From: MED-G105 sp039025235
GTDB lineage: Bacteria > Pseudomonadota > Alphaproteobacteria > Caulobacterales > Parvularculaceae
Reading direction: 5' to 3'
Length of the DNA stretch: 64,000 bases
Assembly (NCBI GenBank): GCA_039025235.1
Contig: JBCCOS010000003.1
Span: forward strand, 124,001-188,000
A model generated the notes under the pieces. It made no database searches. It was not told the DNA's origin and saw only the letters and a list, made by a program, of their open reading frames with translations. The position numbers were made by a program, and so were the translations under genes. Shown here in pieces: positions 44,116 to 53,632 of the stretch. Every line of letters starts with the position of its first letter. Position 1 is the first letter of the stretch.

Positions 44116-44958
44116 ATGCTCAGCATTTTATTAGAACCATTTTCTTATACCTATATGACGAACGCGATTTGGGTGTGCGCTTTCGTTGGCGGTGTGTGCG
44201 CATTTTTATCGTCTTATTTGATGCTTAAAGGCTGGTCGCTGATGGGGGACGCACTCGCACACTCTATTGTTCCGGGTGTCGCTTTTGCGTATCTCCTTGC
44301 CTTGCCCTATTCGGTCGGGGCTTTTTTTGCGGGCTTACTCGCTGCACTGAGTATGGTTCTAGTGAAAGCGGTTACGAAGCTGCGCGAAGATGCGATCATC
44401 GGTCTTGTCTATACGGCATTTTTTGCCCTTGGCTTGTTGGTTGCATCCATCAATCCAACGGCCATTAGTATAAAGACAATCGTGCTGGGTAATATTCTTG
44501 CGATTTCTGATGCAGATATTGGTCAAGTTGTTCTTATTTCTGCGGTATGTTTGATTATTCTTGGGGCGCAATGGCGTAATTTTATGTTACTCTTTTTTGA
44601 TGAGAGCCACGCGCGAAGTATTGGCCTGCCGGTTGTGGGGCTGAAGGTTTTATTCTTTACTTTATTGAGTGCCGCAGCGGTCGCCGCCTTACAAACTGTT
44701 GGTGCCTGCCTTGTTATTGGGATGGTGGTGACGCCCGGCGCAACGGCCTATCTCATGGCGGACCGGTTTGGAAAGCTTATCGTCATAGCGATTGCAATCG
44801 GTGCCGGGACAAGTGGGTTGGGGGCGTATGCCAGTTATTTTTTGGACATGTCACCAGGCGGCATTATTGTCTCCATGCAAACGCTTTTGTTTGTCCTCGT
44901 TTTCCTATTCGCGCCTAAGCATGGATATTTCAACAACCTTAAGAAGACGAGGGCCTAG
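44116..44958 (+). CDS. Metal ABC transporter permease (first)
   Basis: A 280-residue ABC-3 family permease starting at ATG 44116 (MLSILLEPFSYTYM); a TTG three codons earlier is possible. It has seven to eight membrane helices with the family landmarks LMLKGWSLMGDALAHSIVPG and VGACLVIGMVVTPGATAYL. It shares its layout with the following permease, so the two probably form a heterodimeric channel as in SitC-SitD. Confidence 0.92.
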   Translation: MLSILLEPFSYTYMTNAIWVCAFVGGVCAFLSSYLMLKGWSLMGDALAHSIVPGVAFAYLLALPYSVGAFFAGLLAALSMVLVKAVTKLREDAIIGLVYTAFFALGLLVASINPTAISIKTIVLGNILAISDADIGQVVLISAVCLIILGAQWRNFMLLFFDESHARSIGLPVVGLKVLFFTLLSAAAVAALQTVGACLVIGMVVTPGATAYLMADRFGKLIVIAIAIGAGTSGLGAYASYFLDMSPGGIIVSMQTLLFVLVFLFAPKHGYFNNLKKTRA

Positions 44959-45018
44959 CGCGAAATGAATGTCTTCGCTGAGCAGCACGCAACCAAAGAT
45001 AGGGGCGTTTAAACCACG

Positions 45019-45927
45019 ATGGAAACGCTCATCAGTTTTATCGCAGAACCACTCTCTTTGGACTTTATGCGTCGGGCGTTCTTCATGTCGGCTTCAGTTG
45101 GCATTGTTTGCTCAATTTTTTCGTGTTTTTTGGTGCTTAAAGGATGGTCGCTGATGGGGGACGCGGTGTCCCACGCGATTTTACCTGGAATGGCGTTTGC
45201 TTATTTAATCTCGGTACCAATTGCACTAGGGGCTTTTGCGAGCGGGCTTTTTTGTGCGCTTGCCATTGGTTTTTTGAAGCAAAATAGCAGGATAAAAGAA
45301 GACGCAATCATGGGAATTGTCTTCTCGGGAATGTTTGCCGCAGGTCTCGTTATGGTCTCGAAAATTGAGACCGATTTTCACCTGCTCCATGTGTTATTCG
45401 GGAACGTCCTTGGCATTTCTAAGGGTGACATCATTGAAACGACACTCATCGGCGCCGTCTGTACAATTGTGATGTTGGCGAAACGGCGCGATCTTGCGCT
45501 CCATTGTTTCGACGAAATCCATGCCAGTGTCATTGGGCTGCCTGTTAAGGCGTTGCATTTCTCATTCTTGGTGCTGTTGGCATTGACGATCGTTGCTGCG
45601 CTAAAAGCGGTGGGGATCATTTTGGTTGTTGCGATGCTCGTTGCGCCGGGTGCTATTGGCTATATCTTCGCCCGTAGCTTCGATCAAATGTTATTGATTG
45701 CCGTATCGACCACGCTATTTTCATGCTTTTCCGGTGTCCTTATTAGTTATCACTTTGATGCAGCCACGGGTCCGCTCATCGTTGTTATAGAAGCGCTTCT
45801 CTTTATCGTACCGGTGCTGATTACGCGAATACTCAAGCTGGGTGAGTTAGAAAAAGCCGTTCAACCAACACCATTAAGCGCCGGCGTTTTTCGTACTCCA
45901 ATAGGATCGGAACGCGAAAAGCTTTGA
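45019..45927 (+). CDS. Metal ABC transporter permease (second)
   Basis: A 302-residue ABC-3 family permease, homologous to the preceding one: LVLKGWSLMGDAVSHAILPG and VGIILVVAMLVAPGAIGYI. The binding protein, ATPase and two permeases in this order match SitABCD/MtsABC-type importers. The last 20 residues (from TPLSAGVF to GSEREKL) seem to be encoded by a fragment of the family 2 repeat (45880-45926), so the native C-terminus may have been replaced. Confidence 0.9.
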   Translation: METLISFIAEPLSLDFMRRAFFMSASVGIVCSIFSCFLVLKGWSLMGDAVSHAILPGMAFAYLISVPIALGAFASGLFCALAIGFLKQNSRIKEDAIMGIVFSGMFAAGLVMVSKIETDFHLLHVLFGNVLGISKGDIIETTLIGAVCTIVMLAKRRDLALHCFDEIHASVIGLPVKALHFSFLVLLALTIVAALKAVGIILVVAMLVAPGAIGYIFARSFDQMLLIAVSTTLFSCFSGVLISYHFDAATGPLIVVIEALLFIVPVLITRILKLGELEKAVQPTPLSAGVFRTPIGSEREKL

Positions 45928-45939
45928 AGCAGTGACTGA

Positions 45940-46383
45940 TTAACGTTGATACTTGACGAATGACGATACCGTCGCGACTTTTTCATAGAGTTTTCGTGCG
46001 TCCAAATTCTCGCCTTCCGTAAACCAATAAACCGTGGGGGCATTGTCTTTTTCCGCTTGCTCGTAAACCCGCTCGATCAAACGGCGCCCAATGCCTTGTC
46101 CACGGTAGGATGCCTCAGCAAATAGATCCTGAAGGTAACAGACCCGCTTTATACGCCAGCAATGGGCATGGTAGAGGTAGTGCACAAACCCAACCAATGT
46201 TCCGTCGGCAACAGCGACAAAGCAAGATGGCGCCCAGAGGTCATTCGATAAAAAACGCTTGAATGTGCTAGTGAAAATCTCTTCTTCGATGCGCTCTTTG
46301 TAAAAATCGAGATACGCGGTGAAGAGCCGCCGCCATCCCTGCTGGTCGCCTTCTTGAATGGGGCGTATCGTTATCTCAGCCAT
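45940..46383 (-). CDS. GNAT-family N-acetyltransferase
   Basis: A 147-residue GNAT protein. Acetyl-CoA binding motif A is LQDLFAEASYRGQGIGRRLIERV, here cited by its core RGQGIGRRL. MAEITIRPIQEGDQQGW is a typical opening and VYWFTEGENLDARKLYEKV a typical end. Substrate unknown. It follows the VOC gene by 45 bp on the same strand and is convergent with the transporter operon. Confidence 0.85.
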   Translation of the reverse strand: MAEITIRPIQEGDQQGWRRLFTAYLDFYKERIEEEIFTSTFKRFLSNDLWAPSCFVAVADGTLVGFVHYLYHAHCWRIKRVCYLQDLFAEASYRGQGIGRRLIERVYEQAEKDNAPTVYWFTEGENLDARKLYEKVATVSSFVKYQR

Positions 46384-46428
46384 GGTTTATATCTGTACTG
46401 CTTGGTTATGCTTGGCCCGTAAGGGAAG

Positions 46429-46815
46429 CTAGTCTTCTTTAACGCGGGATTGGAAGGAAATGGGCATGCCGCCAGGGCCAGCGAGGTAGAAGATTTTCTC
46501 GCCATGGGCAACATCAGGTCCCTTCGGGTCAAGCCCATTTTTCCGGGCGTGTTCGGCAAAGGCGTCGGCATCGTCCACAACCAGTTGTAGCATGACCATT
46601 TCCGGCATGCCTTCACCAGATGGCCAAATTTCAATCCATGAATTTTCCTCATTGTCGGAAATTGGGAACACGGCACCGGTGAACATATCTGCCGCGACCC
46701 CCGGCGGTGGGGCCATTTCTCTCTCGGTGATGCCAAGCTTGCGGAACATATCGGCCAGTCCTTCGGCTGTGTCGCCCGCTGCCACTCGGCAAAATCGCAT
46801 TCCTAGTAACTTCAT
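46429..46815 (-). CDS. VOC-family (glyoxalase/bleomycin resistance-like) protein
   Basis: A 128-residue protein with the two beta-alpha-beta-beta-beta modules of the VOC superfamily: MKLLGMRFCRVAAGDT, the middle MVMLQLVVDDADAFAEHA and the C-terminal GEKIFYLAGPGGMPISFQS. The usual glyoxalase I metal ligands are not all present, so catalytic activity is uncertain. Upstream lies an 18-bp tandem repeat. Probably co-transcribed with the GNAT gene. Confidence 0.78.
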   Translation of the reverse strand: MKLLGMRFCRVAAGDTAEGLADMFRKLGITEREMAPPPGVAADMFTGAVFPISDNEENSWIEIWPSGEGMPEMVMLQLVVDDADAFAEHARKNGLDPKGPDVAHGEKIFYLAGPGGMPISFQSRVKED

Positions 46816-47138
46816 TGCGCCCTCCGAGGCTTAAAGCTCTGTCCCGTCAATCGTAATTGGCCCGTCAATCGTAATTGGGTCGACGCTCTAAGGTTTTGGT
46901 TCACGCGGTTCCAAACGATGTGCCCTATTGGCTGCGTCCGGAAACGCTTTCATTCACGTTTATAGGATTGACATAAAAGACTATTCCGCTGCTAAGGGAA
47001 ACCCATTCGTGTTAGTCAAGTTCCTTTAAGCGCCGGACAGTGTATATTAGGATCCTCACGCGCGGTTTCCCCGGACCACAGGTCGTTTTTCATTTCGCCC
47101 TTGTTCATTTGTCAATCAGCTCAAAAAGCGTTCATATT
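46816..47138. other. Divergent intergenic region upstream of polA
   Basis: Contains two perfect tandem copies of an 18-bp unit at 46843-46878 and otherwise nothing recognised. The polA reading frame is open back to 47040. Confidence 0.4.
46843..46878. repeat. Two perfect tandem copies of an 18-bp unit
   Basis: CCCGTCAATCGTAATTGG occurs at 46843-46860 and 46861-46878 without a spacer, 28 bp upstream of the VOC start codon. It could be a duplicated regulatory site or a replication slip. Confidence 0.85.
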
Positions 47139-49961
47139 ATGCCCAAGTCGCAACCATCTTCTGCTAAAGATGAGAAAGCTAAATCCCCCAGCACTGACGA
47201 TGTGCGTCTCTATCTTGTTGATGGCTCTGCCTATATTTTTCGGGCGTACCATGCGTTGCCACCGCTAACGCGCAAGTCAGACGGCCTACCCGTTGGGGCG
47301 GTCTCAGGCTTTTGCAACATGCTGTATAAGCTTCTGACCGATATGGGCGACGAACATGATCCAAGCCATTTTGCGGTGATCTTTGATTACTCATCAAAAA
47401 GTTTCCGTAATGATCTTTATGGTGATTATAAAGCGAATCGACCGCCGCCGCCGGAGGACCTAGCGCCGCAATTTCCCCTCGTGCGCGATGCGACACGGGC
47501 GTTTGGTGTGCCGTGCATTGAAATGGAAGGATTTGAGGCAGACGATGTGATTGCCTCCTATGCCCGCGCCATTGAGGACGGGGGCGGTGAGTGCGTGATT
47601 ATCTCGTCTGATAAAGATCTCATGCAACTCGTGACCGAGCGTGTTGTGATGTTTGATTCGATGAAGGGCAAATGGATCCGCCGGAATGAGGTTGTTGAAA
47701 AATTCGGTGTGCCGCCGGAAAAGGTTATCGACATCCAGGCGCTTGCAGGTGATTCCGTTGATAATGTACCGGGCGTCCCAGGCATTGGCATCAAGACAGC
47801 CGCACAACTGATCGAAGCGTATGGTGACGTCGACACATTGCTTGCGCGGGCTGAGGAAATTAAACAGAAAAAACGCCGTGAGAACCTGATCGAATTTGCC
47901 GATGATGCCCGGATTTCCAAACAACTCGTTACACTGAAGAATGATATTGAGTTGCCCGAGCCCATTCATGATTTAACACTCAATGCTATTGACCCGGCGC
48001 CGCTTCTTGAATTCTTCGAAGAAATGGAATTCACGACCATCGCGAAGCGGGTTAAAACTGACCTGGGCGACGGTGGAGCGGCGAGTGGGGCTTCCGCAAA
48101 GCCTGCCAATGGTGCTGCAACGTCAGCGCAGTATACAACAATATATGACGAGGCGACCCTACAGCAATGGGTAGACCGAGCCTATGAGCGCGGTGTCATT
48201 GCTATTGATACGGAAACGGATGGCCTTGATTCCATGGCCGCAAATCTCGTTGGGGTCTGTCTGGCTGTCGTCCCTGGGCAGGCCGCCTATGTTCCGCTCG
48301 GTCACAATGCCGAAGGCCTCGATCTCGCCGATGATGACTCGGCAAAACAGATGCCCATTAAGACGGCGATAAAGATTTTAAAGCCAATGCTTGAAGATCC
48401 GTCTGTTTTGAAGGTGGGGCAAAACTTTAAGTTCGATCTTAATATATTATTCCGTTACGGTATTTTGGTTTCACCTTTTGATGATACGATGCTGATCTCT
48501 TACGCCCTTGATTGTGGGCGTGGTGGTCATGGCATGGATGAATTAGCACAACGCCACCTAGGTCTTCAGACAATAAAGTTTTCCGATATTGCGGGGACCG
48601 GTAAAAAACAGAAGACGTTTGACCAAATAGATATTGAGACGGCATCGAAATATGCCGCCGAAGATGCCGATATCACGCTACAATTGCATTCGGCATTAAA
48701 ACCTCGTTTGTCGAGTGAAGCAAAAACAGGTGTATACGAACGGTTGGAGCGTCCGCTTGCGCCAGTTATCGCGGCAATGGAACGCGAAGGCATTAGGGTT
48801 GACCGCGCCACGTTGGCGCGTCTATCGGGAGACTTCGCCCAGCGCATGGGCGCTTTTGAGGCAGAAGCTTATGAAGAGGCTGGTGAGGAATTTAACCTTG
48901 GGTCTCCGAAACAGATTGCTGATCTTCTTTTTGGGAAACTCAGCCTACCGGGGGGGAAAAAGACGGCGAAGGGGGCATGGTCCACTAAAGCCGATGTCTT
49001 GGAGCAGCTAGCCGCCGAAGGACACAAGCTCCCTCGTATCATTATGGAATGGCGTGGGCTGTCTAAACTCAAAAATACCTATACGGATGCCTTACCATTA
49101 GCCATAAATGCCGAAACCGGCCGTATTCACACGTCTTATTCATTAGCGGCCACGACCACAGGTCGCCTTTCTTCTAATGAACCAAACTTGCAGAACATTC
49201 CTATCCGTACGGAAGATGGTCGGAAAATCCGTACAGCTTTTATTCCAGAAGATGGGAACGTCCTTATTTCTGCCGACTACAGTCAAATTGAGCTTCGCCT
49301 CCTCGCACATATTGCGAATTTAGAGACGATGAAGGCAGCATTTGCAAAGGGTGTTGATATTCATGCATTGACGGCATCAGAAATGTTTGGTGACCCTGTT
49401 GAGGGGATGGACCCTATGGTGCGTCGTCGTGCGAAAGCCATTAATTTTGGTATCATCTATGGAATTTCTGCCTTTGGTCTTGCAAATCAATTAGGCATTT
49501 CGCGTGGTGAAGCAAAGGATTATATCGATAGCTATTTTGAAAAGTTTCCAGGTATTCGTCGGTATATGGATGACACCGTCGCTGTGGCACGCGATGCCGG
49601 TTATGTTGAGACCCTTTTCGGGCGACGGACTTATGTTGGTGGAATCAATGATAAAAACCACGCAATGCGCGGCTATGCTGAGCGCCAAGCCATTAACGCA
49701 CCGATACAAGGCGCCGCCGCCGATATCATCCGTCGGGCCATGGTTCGTACCCCTGATGCGTTGACGAAAAAGAAACTCAATGCCCGGCTGTTATTACAAG
49801 TTCATGATGAACTAATCCTTGAATGCCCTAAAGATAAGGCGGAAGAGACGTGTGCTGTCATTAGTGATGTGATGGCGGGCGCCGCGTTGCCGGCTGTTGA
49901 GATCGATGTGCCGCTCGTTGTTGATGCTCGCGCCGGGGCCAATTGGGATGAGGCGCATTAA
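47139..49961 (+). CDS. polA: DNA polymerase I
   Basis: A 940-residue Pol I starting at MPKSQPSSAKDEK; an in-frame start at 47040 would add 33 unlikely residues. The 5'-3' exonuclease domain is at about 25-300 (YLVDGSAYIFRAYHA, EADDVIASYA, GDSVDNVPGVPGIG). The 3'-5' exonuclease domain keeps the DxE motif (IAIDTETDGLD). In the polymerase domain motif A is ADYSQIELRLLAHIA, motif B RRRAKAINFGIIYGIS and motif C LQVHDELILE. All three activities should be intact. Confidence 0.96.
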   Translation: MPKSQPSSAKDEKAKSPSTDDVRLYLVDGSAYIFRAYHALPPLTRKSDGLPVGAVSGFCNMLYKLLTDMGDEHDPSHFAVIFDYSSKSFRNDLYGDYKANRPPPPEDLAPQFPLVRDATRAFGVPCIEMEGFEADDVIASYARAIEDGGGECVIISSDKDLMQLVTERVVMFDSMKGKWIRRNEVVEKFGVPPEKVIDIQALAGDSVDNVPGVPGIGIKTAAQLIEAYGDVDTLLARAEEIKQKKRRENLIEFADDARISKQLVTLKNDIELPEPIHDLTLNAIDPAPLLEFFEEMEFTTIAKRVKTDLGDGGAASGASAKPANGAATSAQYTTIYDEATLQQWVDRAYERGVIAIDTETDGLDSMAANLVGVCLAVVPGQAAYVPLGHNAEGLDLADDDSAKQMPIKTAIKILKPMLEDPSVLKVGQNFKFDLNILFRYGILVSPFDDTMLISYALDCGRGGHGMDELAQRHLGLQTIKFSDIAGTGKKQKTFDQIDIETASKYAAEDADITLQLHSALKPRLSSEAKTGVYERLERPLAPVIAAMEREGIRVDRATLARLSGDFAQRMGAFEAEAYEEAGEEFNLGSPKQIADLLFGKLSLPGGKKTAKGAWSTKADVLEQLAAEGHKLPRIIMEWRGLSKLKNTYTDALPLAINAETGRIHTSYSLAATTTGRLSSNEPNLQNIPIRTEDGRKIRTAFIPEDGNVLISADYSQIELRLLAHIANLETMKAAFAKGVDIHALTASEMFGDPVEGMDPMVRRRAKAINFGIIYGISAFGLANQLGISRGEAKDYIDSYFEKFPGIRRYMDDTVAVARDAGYVETLFGRRTYVGGINDKNHAMRGYAERQAINAPIQGAAADIIRRAMVRTPDALTKKKLNARLLLQVHDELILECPKDKAEETCAVISDVMAGAALPAVEIDVPLVVDARAGANWDEAH

Positions 49962-50041
49962 AGCATTTCGAGCTTAAAGCCTTTGCAGCCGAAGTGTGCG
50001 CAGTTGGGTGCCCGTTTGCTTATTGGCGCAAATGCGTACCA
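49962..50041. repeat. Diverged repeat between convergent polA and TonB-dependent receptor genes
   Basis: Begins TTAAAGCATTTCGAGC, then GCAGCCGAAGTGTGCGCAGT, and ends GGCGCAAATGCGT, echoing family 1 (TTTAAAGCATTTCC, GTGTGTGCGGTT, AAATGCGT). The segment GCCCG..TTATTGGCGCAAATGCGT is shared with the diverged element at 54843-54947. No right hairpin. Confidence 0.6.
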
Positions 50042-52540
50042 TCAAATTCCTTGAAATTTGAAGTCGACACCGATGCCGAGAATCTGCGGTGCTGGCAGGG
50101 TCGCGGCCGGATTTGGAAAGAAATTGATGTCACCGCCCCGCGGTAATACGTTTGCGAGATCGAGATTTCGCGGCGCGCTCGCGTCAAAAAGATTAGTGGC
50201 GTAGGCATAAAGCGCAACCGGGCCGCGCTTATAACCCACCCTGAGATTGACCCTGGCAATATCACCCACTTCCTCAGTAAGCGTTGCAGCAAAGGTTGTA
50301 TCAAGATTCAAGCTCTCAAATGTAGCGATGAAATCGTTTGCATTAAGATTTTCAATAGCCGATTGTGATTTGGTTTGATAGTTCACACTGGCATTCAAAA
50401 ATACACCACTTGGATGGTCGTAATTACCGCCAAAGGTCAAGGATAGCGCTGGGGAATCTGGCAGCGTATTGCCGCTCAGGTTTTGGAATTGTTGATTGAG
50501 TGGTGATGCAAATGGCCCTGTTGCAAATTCGAAGTCGCGTATTTCCGCGCGCAAAAAGCCTAATGATCCGTAGAAGGTTAGGTCATCATTCGCGTCATAA
50601 TCGCCGGACAGCTCAAGACCGTAAATTTCCGATCGACCAGCATTGACCACTGCCTCGTCAGGATCGGCACCGGATGCGCCAGGGATTGTCAATTGCTGAT
50701 CAGTGATTTCACTAAAGAAAATATTTCCGTTGAGCCTAAGTCGGTTTTCCATAAAAAGACCGCGAAAGCCCAATTCATAATTAGTGATGAATTCAGGACC
50801 AAAGGTTCCGAGAATCGTTTCTGATGGGGTTTGTTGAACGAAGGTGCCCCCAGCACGATAGCCCCGTTGCCCGGAAAAAAATATCGAGAAATCTTCATTC
50901 AGATTATAGGTGATGGCGCCGCGCGGCAAGAACACATCAAAACGCGCAGATTGAGGGGTGGCGTCCGATTGCGGAATAAATAGTTCAACCCCCGCCGTGC
51001 AAGGAATCACAAGAGATGCAATTGGTAGATCAAGCTCTGAACCGGGTACGGTGACGGTACAGCTTTCTGGCGAGACGCTTGCGTTCGAATTAACAAGGCC
51101 GGTTGTGTTAAACTCTTCATTATCATAGCGAAGGGCGGCCGAAATCGTCCAACGGTCATTCAGTTCAAACCGCGTTTGTCCGTAGAAGGCATAATTCTGC
51201 GTTTCGTTTTTTTCTATTAAATCCCCCGATATAAGAGAGTCTGTCGGATCAACGGGAAATACGACATTAGCAGAAACCAAAGTGATCCCTTGTGTAAAGT
51301 TATCGACAGTATCTTGGAAATAGTAGCCGCCGAAAAATCCAGAAAAACGGCCCAAATCATACTCTAAGCGTACTTCACCGGAATATGTTTTGGTTGAATC
51401 GGTATCGGACCCAACGAGGGGGACGGGGATTAAGGGTAGAATTTCTCGCGAGCCAATAACACTGTCCCGCTTTGTATCTTCGAATGTGCCAATGCCCCTT
51501 AGCGTTAACGTGTTGTTCAATTCATAGCTTAAATCGCTGATCACGCGCACGGTTTCGGCATCATTGCGCCTTGGTGCATCGACGGTAATACGATCAAAGA
51601 AATTGAAAGAACGAAATTCATCGTCCGTTACCGCATTGCCCGCTTCAACCACTGAGGATGTGTCGCCGAGGGTTGAGTCATTATAGTCAATAATGATCTC
51701 GGCACGCATATTAGGTATCGCTGACGGTTCGGCAAGTATCTTGCCTCGAAGCAGCAGGTTTTCCCGGTTATCAAAATTGGAGCCATCAATTCCATTCGTG
51801 ATAAAGCCGTCGGTTGACTGATAGTCAATCACAGTACGGAAGGCTAGTTGATCATCAATGATCGGACCTGAAACAACGCCTGAAAACTGTTGACCATTAA
51901 GTTCTTCATACCGCGCACGGCCACCAATCTCCCAGTCATAGGTGGGGTCTTTGGTATTGATAACAACTGAGCCTGAAAGAGCGTTGCGTCCCTGTACGGT
52001 CGACTGCGGGCCGCGGAGGACCTCTACTTGCTGTACGTCCCAAAGTGAATCGAATCCAAAGCTCAAGGCCGTCGTGGCAAGTGGTGCTCCGTCCAAATAA
52101 ATATTTGAGGTGACGCCTTGTCCTGCGTTGCCCACCCCTGAACGTGGAATGCCGCGGATAGAGAGGTCAGATGTACTGCCTGCAAGGTTTACGTTCGGGG
52201 TTCGCGTCAGGAGATCATCAAGCGAAAAAAGTGCTTCCTCATCGATCCGTTGTTCCGTAAATACCTCAACTGAGACATTTGCCTCTTGAAGTGTAAGCCC
52301 TTGTTTAGTTCCTGTAACAATTATTTCGTCCTGCCCGCCGAGGATATTGTTTATATTGCTTGTTTGCGCACTGACACCTTCAGAGACGAGCGCGAGCAAA
52401 CTCGCCCCCATTAGAGCTTTTCGCGTTCCGAGAGAGGCAGACTGCAGCTCTAGGGCTTTGATTGGTCGCGCTTGCCTGGCGGATGATCGCATGCACTTAT
52501 CCACGAAGCGCGCGAGGTTTTTTATTTTTGCAGTGCTCAC
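50042..52540 (-). CDS. TonB-dependent outer membrane receptor
   Basis: An 832-residue receptor. The plug domain starts near DEIIVTGTKQGLTLQEANVS with SIRGIPRSGVG and QVEVLRGPQSTVQGRNALSG, and the beta-barrel extends to FKFQGI at the C-terminus. It has no STN domain. GTG at 52540 has GAGG upstream; the N-terminus is long (about 45 residues) before a hydrophobic segment RKALMGASLLALVSEGVSAQ. The substrate is unknown and there is no neighbouring transporter. Bases 52413-52431, inside the pre-signal part, match the end of the family 2 repeat. Confidence 0.9.
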   Translation of the reverse strand: MSTAKIKNLARFVDKCMRSSARQARPIKALELQSASLGTRKALMGASLLALVSEGVSAQTSNINNILGGQDEIIVTGTKQGLTLQEANVSVEVFTEQRIDEEALFSLDDLLTRTPNVNLAGSTSDLSIRGIPRSGVGNAGQGVTSNIYLDGAPLATTALSFGFDSLWDVQQVEVLRGPQSTVQGRNALSGSVVINTKDPTYDWEIGGRARYEELNGQQFSGVVSGPIIDDQLAFRTVIDYQSTDGFITNGIDGSNFDNRENLLLRGKILAEPSAIPNMRAEIIIDYNDSTLGDTSSVVEAGNAVTDDEFRSFNFFDRITVDAPRRNDAETVRVISDLSYELNNTLTLRGIGTFEDTKRDSVIGSREILPLIPVPLVGSDTDSTKTYSGEVRLEYDLGRFSGFFGGYYFQDTVDNFTQGITLVSANVVFPVDPTDSLISGDLIEKNETQNYAFYGQTRFELNDRWTISAALRYDNEEFNTTGLVNSNASVSPESCTVTVPGSELDLPIASLVIPCTAGVELFIPQSDATPQSARFDVFLPRGAITYNLNEDFSIFFSGQRGYRAGGTFVQQTPSETILGTFGPEFITNYELGFRGLFMENRLRLNGNIFFSEITDQQLTIPGASGADPDEAVVNAGRSEIYGLELSGDYDANDDLTFYGSLGFLRAEIRDFEFATGPFASPLNQQFQNLSGNTLPDSPALSLTFGGNYDHPSGVFLNASVNYQTKSQSAIENLNANDFIATFESLNLDTTFAATLTEEVGDIARVNLRVGYKRGPVALYAYATNLFDASAPRNLDLANVLPRGGDINFFPNPAATLPAPQILGIGVDFKFQGI

Positions 52541-52599
52541 AAAGCCGCCTCTATCTGGAAAAATTCGATATTCTACTCATCAACGTTCGTGGCTCGCAA

Positions 52600-53532
52600 T
52601 TAGCCCCAAGGACCACCGTTCCTGTTTGTGCTATTATCCCAAGGACCCGGCGCATTGGAAGAGGAATAGCGACCTTGGTTGTTCGTTGGTGCCATGCCCA
52701 TCAATTTGTTGATCCGGTTTTGCGTATCAGGGTGTGTTGAAAAAAGATTATCACGTCCATGACCAGCAAGCGGATTGATGATCATCAATTGCCCTGTCTC
52801 GGGATGGCGTTCCGCAATATCATTGGGAATTCGTGCGGCACCGTTTGAGATTTTAGCAAGCGCCGACGCGAGCCAATCGGGCCGTCCACATATCTCTGCG
52901 CCTATGCGATCCGCTTCATATTCGCGACCACGTGATATCGCCATTTGGACAATACCCGCTGCCATTGGTGCAAGGAACATTATCGCGAGCGCTCCAACAA
53001 GGCCGCCGTTATTGCGATTGCCACCGCCGAAAAACATCGCAAAGTTGGCGAGCGTTGTGATCGCTCCCGCAATCGTCGCAGTGATTGTCATGATAAGCGT
53101 ATCGCGGTTTTTAATATGGGCGAGCTCATGCGCCATGACGCCAGCGACTTCTTCTTCCGTCAGCATCTTCAGGAGTCCCGTGGTCGCGGCAACGGCCGCG
53201 TTTTCTGGGTCACGACCGGTGGCGAATGCGTTCGGTTGGTTGTTCTGAACAATATAGATTTTAGGGGTGGGCATGCCGGCACCGCGGGCAAGGTTGGCGG
53301 TTGTTTCGGCATACCGACGGACGACACCTGATGCATGGGTCGCGTCAACTTCCTCCGCTTTATACATACGCAGAACAATTTTATCAGCGTTCCAATAGGT
53401 GAAAATATTTGTTCCTGCTGCGAATAAAAGCGCTAACATCATGCCACTTTTGCCGCCAAGCATTAAACCGATAAGGCCAAACAGCGCTGTCAAAGCAGCG
53501 ATCAGAAATCCTGTGCGCAAATAGTTGGTCAC
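52600..53532 (-). CDS. htpX: Membrane metalloprotease HtpX (M48)
   Basis: About 310 residues from a GTG at 53530-53532 (family-like start TNYLRTGFLIAALTALF, AAGGAG 12 nt upstream); an ATG at 53616 would add 28 residues but has no ribosome-binding site. The zinc site is HELAHIKNRD (HExxH) with the downstream Glu in REYEADRIGA. Helices lie at about 5-45 and 145-195. HtpX degrades misfolded membrane proteins. The C-terminal tail is Asn/Gly-rich. Divergent from the SDHAF4-like gene. Confidence 0.93.
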   Translation of the reverse strand: MTNYLRTGFLIAALTALFGLIGLMLGGKSGMMLALLFAAGTNIFTYWNADKIVLRMYKAEEVDATHASGVVRRYAETTANLARGAGMPTPKIYIVQNNQPNAFATGRDPENAAVAATTGLLKMLTEEEVAGVMAHELAHIKNRDTLIMTITATIAGAITTLANFAMFFGGGNRNNGGLVGALAIMFLAPMAAGIVQMAISRGREYEADRIGAEICGRPDWLASALAKISNGAARIPNDIAERHPETGQLMIINPLAGHGRDNLFSTHPDTQNRINKLMGMAPTNNQGRYSSSNAPGPWDNSTNRNGGPWG

Positions 53533-53612
53533 GGTTTGCCTATGCTCCTTGCCTTGTTTTTCCTGTCGCGTCGTTAAGATTTTTGACGATGGGTTCTCAA
53601 TGACGCTTTTTA

Positions 53613-53632
53613 CCATATATGAAAATATATGG
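53613..53632. promoter_or_regulatory. Perfect 20-bp palindrome in the htpX/SDHAF4 divergent promoter
   Basis: CCATATAT, spacer GAAA, ATATATGG. It lies between the divergent starts if those supported by ribosome-binding sites (53532 and 53656) are used, and would overlap both reading frames if the outermost ATGs were used. It may be an operator or overlapping -10 elements. Confidence 0.55.

Noticed and set aside
46843..46878. Start of a CRISPR array
   Set aside because: Only two copies, no spacer between them, and no cas gene in the window.
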